From contig JAJEKB010020264.1 of assembly GCA_022393335.1 (NCBI GenBank), forward strand, positions 123,703 to 187,702: DNA of 64,000 bases, given 5' to 3'. This document shows positions 60,668 to 64,000 of the stretch, piece after piece; position 1 is the stretch's first letter, and each line of letters begins with the position of its first letter. Made by a program: the position numbers and the translations under genes. A model generated the notes under the pieces. That model made no database searches, was not told the DNA's origin, and worked only from the letters and a program-made list of their open reading frames with translations. This DNA comes from Macrotrachela quadricornifera. Its lineage: Eukaryota; Rotifera; Eurotatoria; Philodinida; Philodinidae.

Positions 60668-61216
60668 TGACTTCAAAAATTGAAAATGATTGAAATTTGT
60701 GTTTTTTTCCCAATTTTGAGGGGTGGTTCAATTGAAGTGCGTATAACTTCCTGAATGTAAGGAATAAAACTGCAAAAAAGATTTCGTCGACCTAGTTTTC
60801 TACGTAGAATCGAATGAAATAAAAAAAGTGGGTGTTAGAAAAAATCAGGTTATGACCTTGATATAAAAATAAATAAAAAATCTTGGTATGATTCTTAATT
60901 GAAGAGAAGAACCTGCATATGAAATTCTAGAAAACTAAGTTTTTAAGGGATTTCATTGCTAAAAGAATTTGAATACAGTACAAACAAAACGTCATCACAG
61001 TATGTTTTGATAAGACGATGTATATAAAATAAGAACAAACAGAAATGTGACACGTTTTTTTGTTCTTTCTGTTACTTTAACGTCATCTTTCTTTTTCTTT
61101 CCTCTTATTTCAATATAACCTTCTAGTATTTTCTTTCTCATTCTCCATCAATGTATCGTGCCATTTCATCATGTTCGCACAATGATGTCTCATTGCATGT
61201 GCAATACTTTTGATCG
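60668..61216. other. Upstream region of rvt
   Basis: There is no gene. A pyrimidine-rich stretch (61050-61140) precedes the probable core promoter. No binding site can be named from the sequence alone. Confidence 0.4.
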
Positions 61217-61225
61217 TATATAAAG
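61217..61225 (+). promoter_or_regulatory. Candidate TATA box of rvt
   Basis: TATATAAAG lies 94 bases upstream of the rvt ATG at 61319, leaving room for a short 5' leader of about 60-70 bases. It is the best TATA-like match in the 200 bases before the start, but TATA-like strings are common in this AT-rich DNA. Confidence 0.4.
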
Positions 61226-61318
61226 GACAACCGTAGAAGAGAAAAAAACCAATTCATTTCAAGCACACAAACAAAATAATACAATTTAATTCATTCTTCA
61301 ATATTTTAACCCATAATT

Positions 61319-64000
61319 ATGTCATCAGCTGCATTTAGTGAAACACTTCAATTTGTGACGAATGTCAAATTACAAGAATTGGAAAAACGTCGTCAAGCTT
61401 TTGGACAACACGCATCTAAAGTCTTGGCTGACGCACAAAAACACGATAACGACCTTATAGAGAAGGTGACTATTCTTGTCGAAGGTATTAAATCATGGCC
61501 TGGTTTAAAAATTTCAGATGGAAATCTCAATCTGGACAATATTCAACGTTGGTTGCATCAGGTATGTTTATCGTACTCTTTGTTCTGTAATATCGCTATT
61601 TTATTACTATCATTTTGTTTGTTAGGCAAAAAGAGATCCAGGCTTTTCTCAATCATTACTACAAGACTGGGCCCAGAAAATGACTAATCGAATAAACCAT
61701 GAAAGTACTCAATATGAATATGCCAAACTTTTTGGCAATCTTCTGACAGATTGGCTAACAACTTCGCATCATGGTACTGATACAATTCAGACGCAAATAA
61801 GTGAAAATATGGAAACTGCTAGTAACCAAGAAGATTTTGAAAAAATTAGTCTAGCGAGTAGTACGGAACAAAAGTCACAACTTGAATCGATCATATTTCG
61901 AGAGAAAGAGATCGATGTTCCTGGACTTGAAGCATATCTTGAAGATCTTTTCAGCGACGAAAGTACACAAGAGGCTTTGACAACACTACGAAATCGACTC
62001 ACAACTTTTGGAGATAATCTACGACGTACTATAATTACTGAACATGATATGCATTGGTGTATCAAAAGCTTGTTGGCTGCCGATCTTCTATCCGATGCAA
62101 AGCAGGCGACATTGAAGGAGTTTGCAGAAAACCCAACAGTTATCAAGGAATTGGCAAGTGTACTCAATATGCAATTGAGCTCACTTCAAACTTGGCACTG
62201 GCCAGAAGATGGAGTCTCAGTCGAACCACGAAAAGCTTTAAATGGAAAAATTCGCTTCTATCTGGATAGTGAGCTCCTTACTAGTCTACTCCTTCAATAT
62301 ATTGGTACAAAATGGTCAATAGAATTCAAAGCAGCTCTCTTGCAATTTCGCTATTCTCGAGCATGGAAGGCGCCTCCTCCAAATCTTACTAAAATGGATT
62401 TAGCACGATCAACAATGTTTCTTAAAGATAATAATTCAAATCAATCAATTGATCATAGACGACGGACTTTCCAACAATCACATTACTTCATGTGTCAGTT
62501 ACCAAATAATGTTGATTCTTTCAATAGCTATGATGATGTTGACGAAGGTGATGAAAGAGTAGCAGCCAGCAATCGTAGACGTAATCAAAGATCACAAGGA
62601 CATGCGCAAACTGGACTTCGCTTCGATAATCCAGTAGAGCTTAAACAATCTTTGTTGCACATCATATGCGCCGATGTACTCCTAAATCGAACCTTGCATG
62701 ATCAATGTACCGTTGTTCGAACAGATTTGGAATGGTTTGGTCCATCCCTTGCTCATAAATCGATACTCACGATTTTGAAATTCTTCGGTGTGTCTCCATC
62801 TGACTTGCAATTTATAGAAGCCTTTCTAGCTTGTCCTCTCAAATTCACTGGTTCAATGAACAGTTATTTGGCGGATCCATCTGCATATAAATCTGCACCA
62901 GCAGATTCACCACGAATCCGAAAACGTGGAACACCTGTTGCACATTCTCTAAGTGTATTTTGTGGCGAAGCTGTACTCTTCGTTATGGATTATGCTGTGA
63001 ATCAGAAAACTAATGGTATATTCCTGTATCGTATTCATGATGACTTCTGGTTCTTGGATTCACAATCTGTCCGTTGTGCTGAAGCGTGGAAGGCAATGAA
63101 TCATTTTGCCAAATTAGTTGGATTAAAATTCAACCAATCAAAGACAGGGTCTGTTCATGTCGGTAATAAAGATCAATTAAATCCTGATTTACCACAAGGT
63201 GATATACACTGGGGTCTTTTAAAGATGGATGCACTATCTGGAGGGAAATTTGTCATTGATCTAGCAATGGTGGACACACATGTAGCAGAGATGCAGCGTC
63301 AGTTGAACGCAACAAACTCAATATTTGCATGGGCACAGGCTTATAATAAATACATGGCTTTTTTTATTCGAAATTTTGGTATCCCTGCGAAAGTCTATGG
63401 TCGAGCACATATCGACAATATTATTGATGTATTAGGAAGAATTCATAAGACATTATTTCCCAATACAAATGGAAGTATTGTTGGAACAATTGCACCCATC
63501 TTAGCAGAGAAATTTGGGGTTACTGATATACCTGTTGGATGGTATCTATGGCCCACTGCTGCAGGTGGATTGCAACTCAAGGACTTCTTCGTAGAACTGT
63601 TGGCTACGCGCGATGATCTACCTGAAGATCCAGAGCAGATTTTAGAAATCGCGAGAAAATTGGAGCGTGAAGATTATGAAAATGCGAAACAATTATGGGA
63701 GAATGGAACGACTTACAACGAAGCTCCAAATTATGAATATGAGAGCGATCCATGGTATGATAACACGACTTACAACAGAAGTTCACAGCAACAATATACT
63801 GTACCAGTTTCTGCAACAGAACCGTTCTTTAGTTTTGAAGAATTTACCAAATGCAGAGAGGAGCGTTCGTCGAGATGGTTAACTGCATTCGACACTCTTC
63901 TCACTCGACCAATTCCGGTCAATTTGAACAGTACTCCAGAGATTGTAGCTACTCTCTCTATGATCGGCAATGGCATCGAAGCTTTTGGATCGTCAGTGTC
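61319..64000 (+). CDS. rvt: Cellular reverse-transcriptase-related protein (RVT), 3' end beyond window
   Basis: Exon 1 (61319-61561, 81 codons) and exon 2 (61626 to the edge, over 791 codons) are joined by a 64-base GT...AG phase-0 intron. The second exon is fully open. The protein has at least 872 residues: an N-terminal helical, coiled-coil-prone part, then a polymerase region with TDLEWFGPS (D448, probable motif A), RGTPVAHSLSVF (515-526, motif B), YRIHDDFWF with D553 and D554 (motif C), GLKFNQSKTGS from residue 580 (motif D) and GDIHWGLLK from 606. The HDD signature with W two residues on, and the long A-to-C spacing, match the rvt family described in fungi, bdelloids and some bacteria: single-copy cellular genes related to reverse transcriptases and not tied to transposition. 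All catalytic Asp are present. The biological role is unknown; fungal members are reported to respond to translation stress. No endonuclease or terminal repeats are near. Confidence 0.85.

Noticed and set aside
61787..62167. Minus-strand frame of 126 codons
   Set aside because: It is antisense to the second rvt exon, which is open throughout.
1..64000. CRISPR arrays, rRNA genes, bacterial operons or telomeric repeats
   Set aside because: No regular short direct repeats with unique spacers, no rRNA-like GC-rich conserved block, no ribosome-binding-site organisation and no terminal hexamer arrays were seen.

Overview
The window is AT-rich eukaryotic nuclear DNA from an animal, most likely a bdelloid rotifer. 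Three things point there together. There is a cellular reverse-transcriptase-related (rvt) gene with a 64-base intron at the right edge. There are two copies of a CmcJ/AsaB/GA4-desaturase-type oxygenase gene, a family best known from fungi. There is a multi-exon gene built from PAR-binding (PBZ) zinc fingers. The species cannot be fixed from sequence alone. Recognisable genes are few, and most of the window is nested, decayed transposable elements, many with visible target-site duplications (TSDs).

Layout. 1-7.3 kb: piggyBac-type and hAT-type elements with Tc1-like and TNA-TSD foldback elements nested in them. 8.2-9.6 kb: a 54-bp minisatellite. 11.8-16.1 kb: a four-level nest of inverted-repeat elements containing a piggyBac transposase remnant, a hAT-like element and minisatellites. 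19-25.3 kb: a dense cluster of foldback elements, a broken pogo-like transposase, and a giant palindrome that carries two younger foldback insertions with their empty sites preserved in the opposite arm. 25.3-26.5 kb: a decayed gene. 27.8-30.6 and 41.5-44.1 kb: a segmental duplication carrying the two oxygenase genes on the minus strand. 29.8-35 kb: piggyBac-type and other inverted-repeat elements. 39.9-45.3 kb: large foldbacks around the second oxygenase copy. 46.6-48.4 kb: one hAT-like element inside another. 49.3-55.2 kb: the PBZ gene (minus strand), with a decayed RTE-type retrotransposon, a small TTAA element, a minisatellite and an assembly gap in its introns. 56.1-57.3 kb: an intronless protein kinase (minus). 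59.7-60.7 kb: a foldback. 61.3 kb to the end: the rvt gene (plus), cut by the window edge.

Functional picture. I see no operon-like or pathway grouping. PBZ proteins act in poly(ADP-ribose)-guided DNA repair, which fits a desiccation-tolerant rotifer. The oxygenase pair looks like a transferred and duplicated metabolic gene. The rvt gene is a domesticated polymerase. The most unusual feature is the family of almost wholly palindromic elements with ends CGAGGGAA...TTCCCTCG and a 3-bp TNA TSD, demonstrated by filled/empty site comparison inside the window. One member may enclose a pogo-like transposase remnant.
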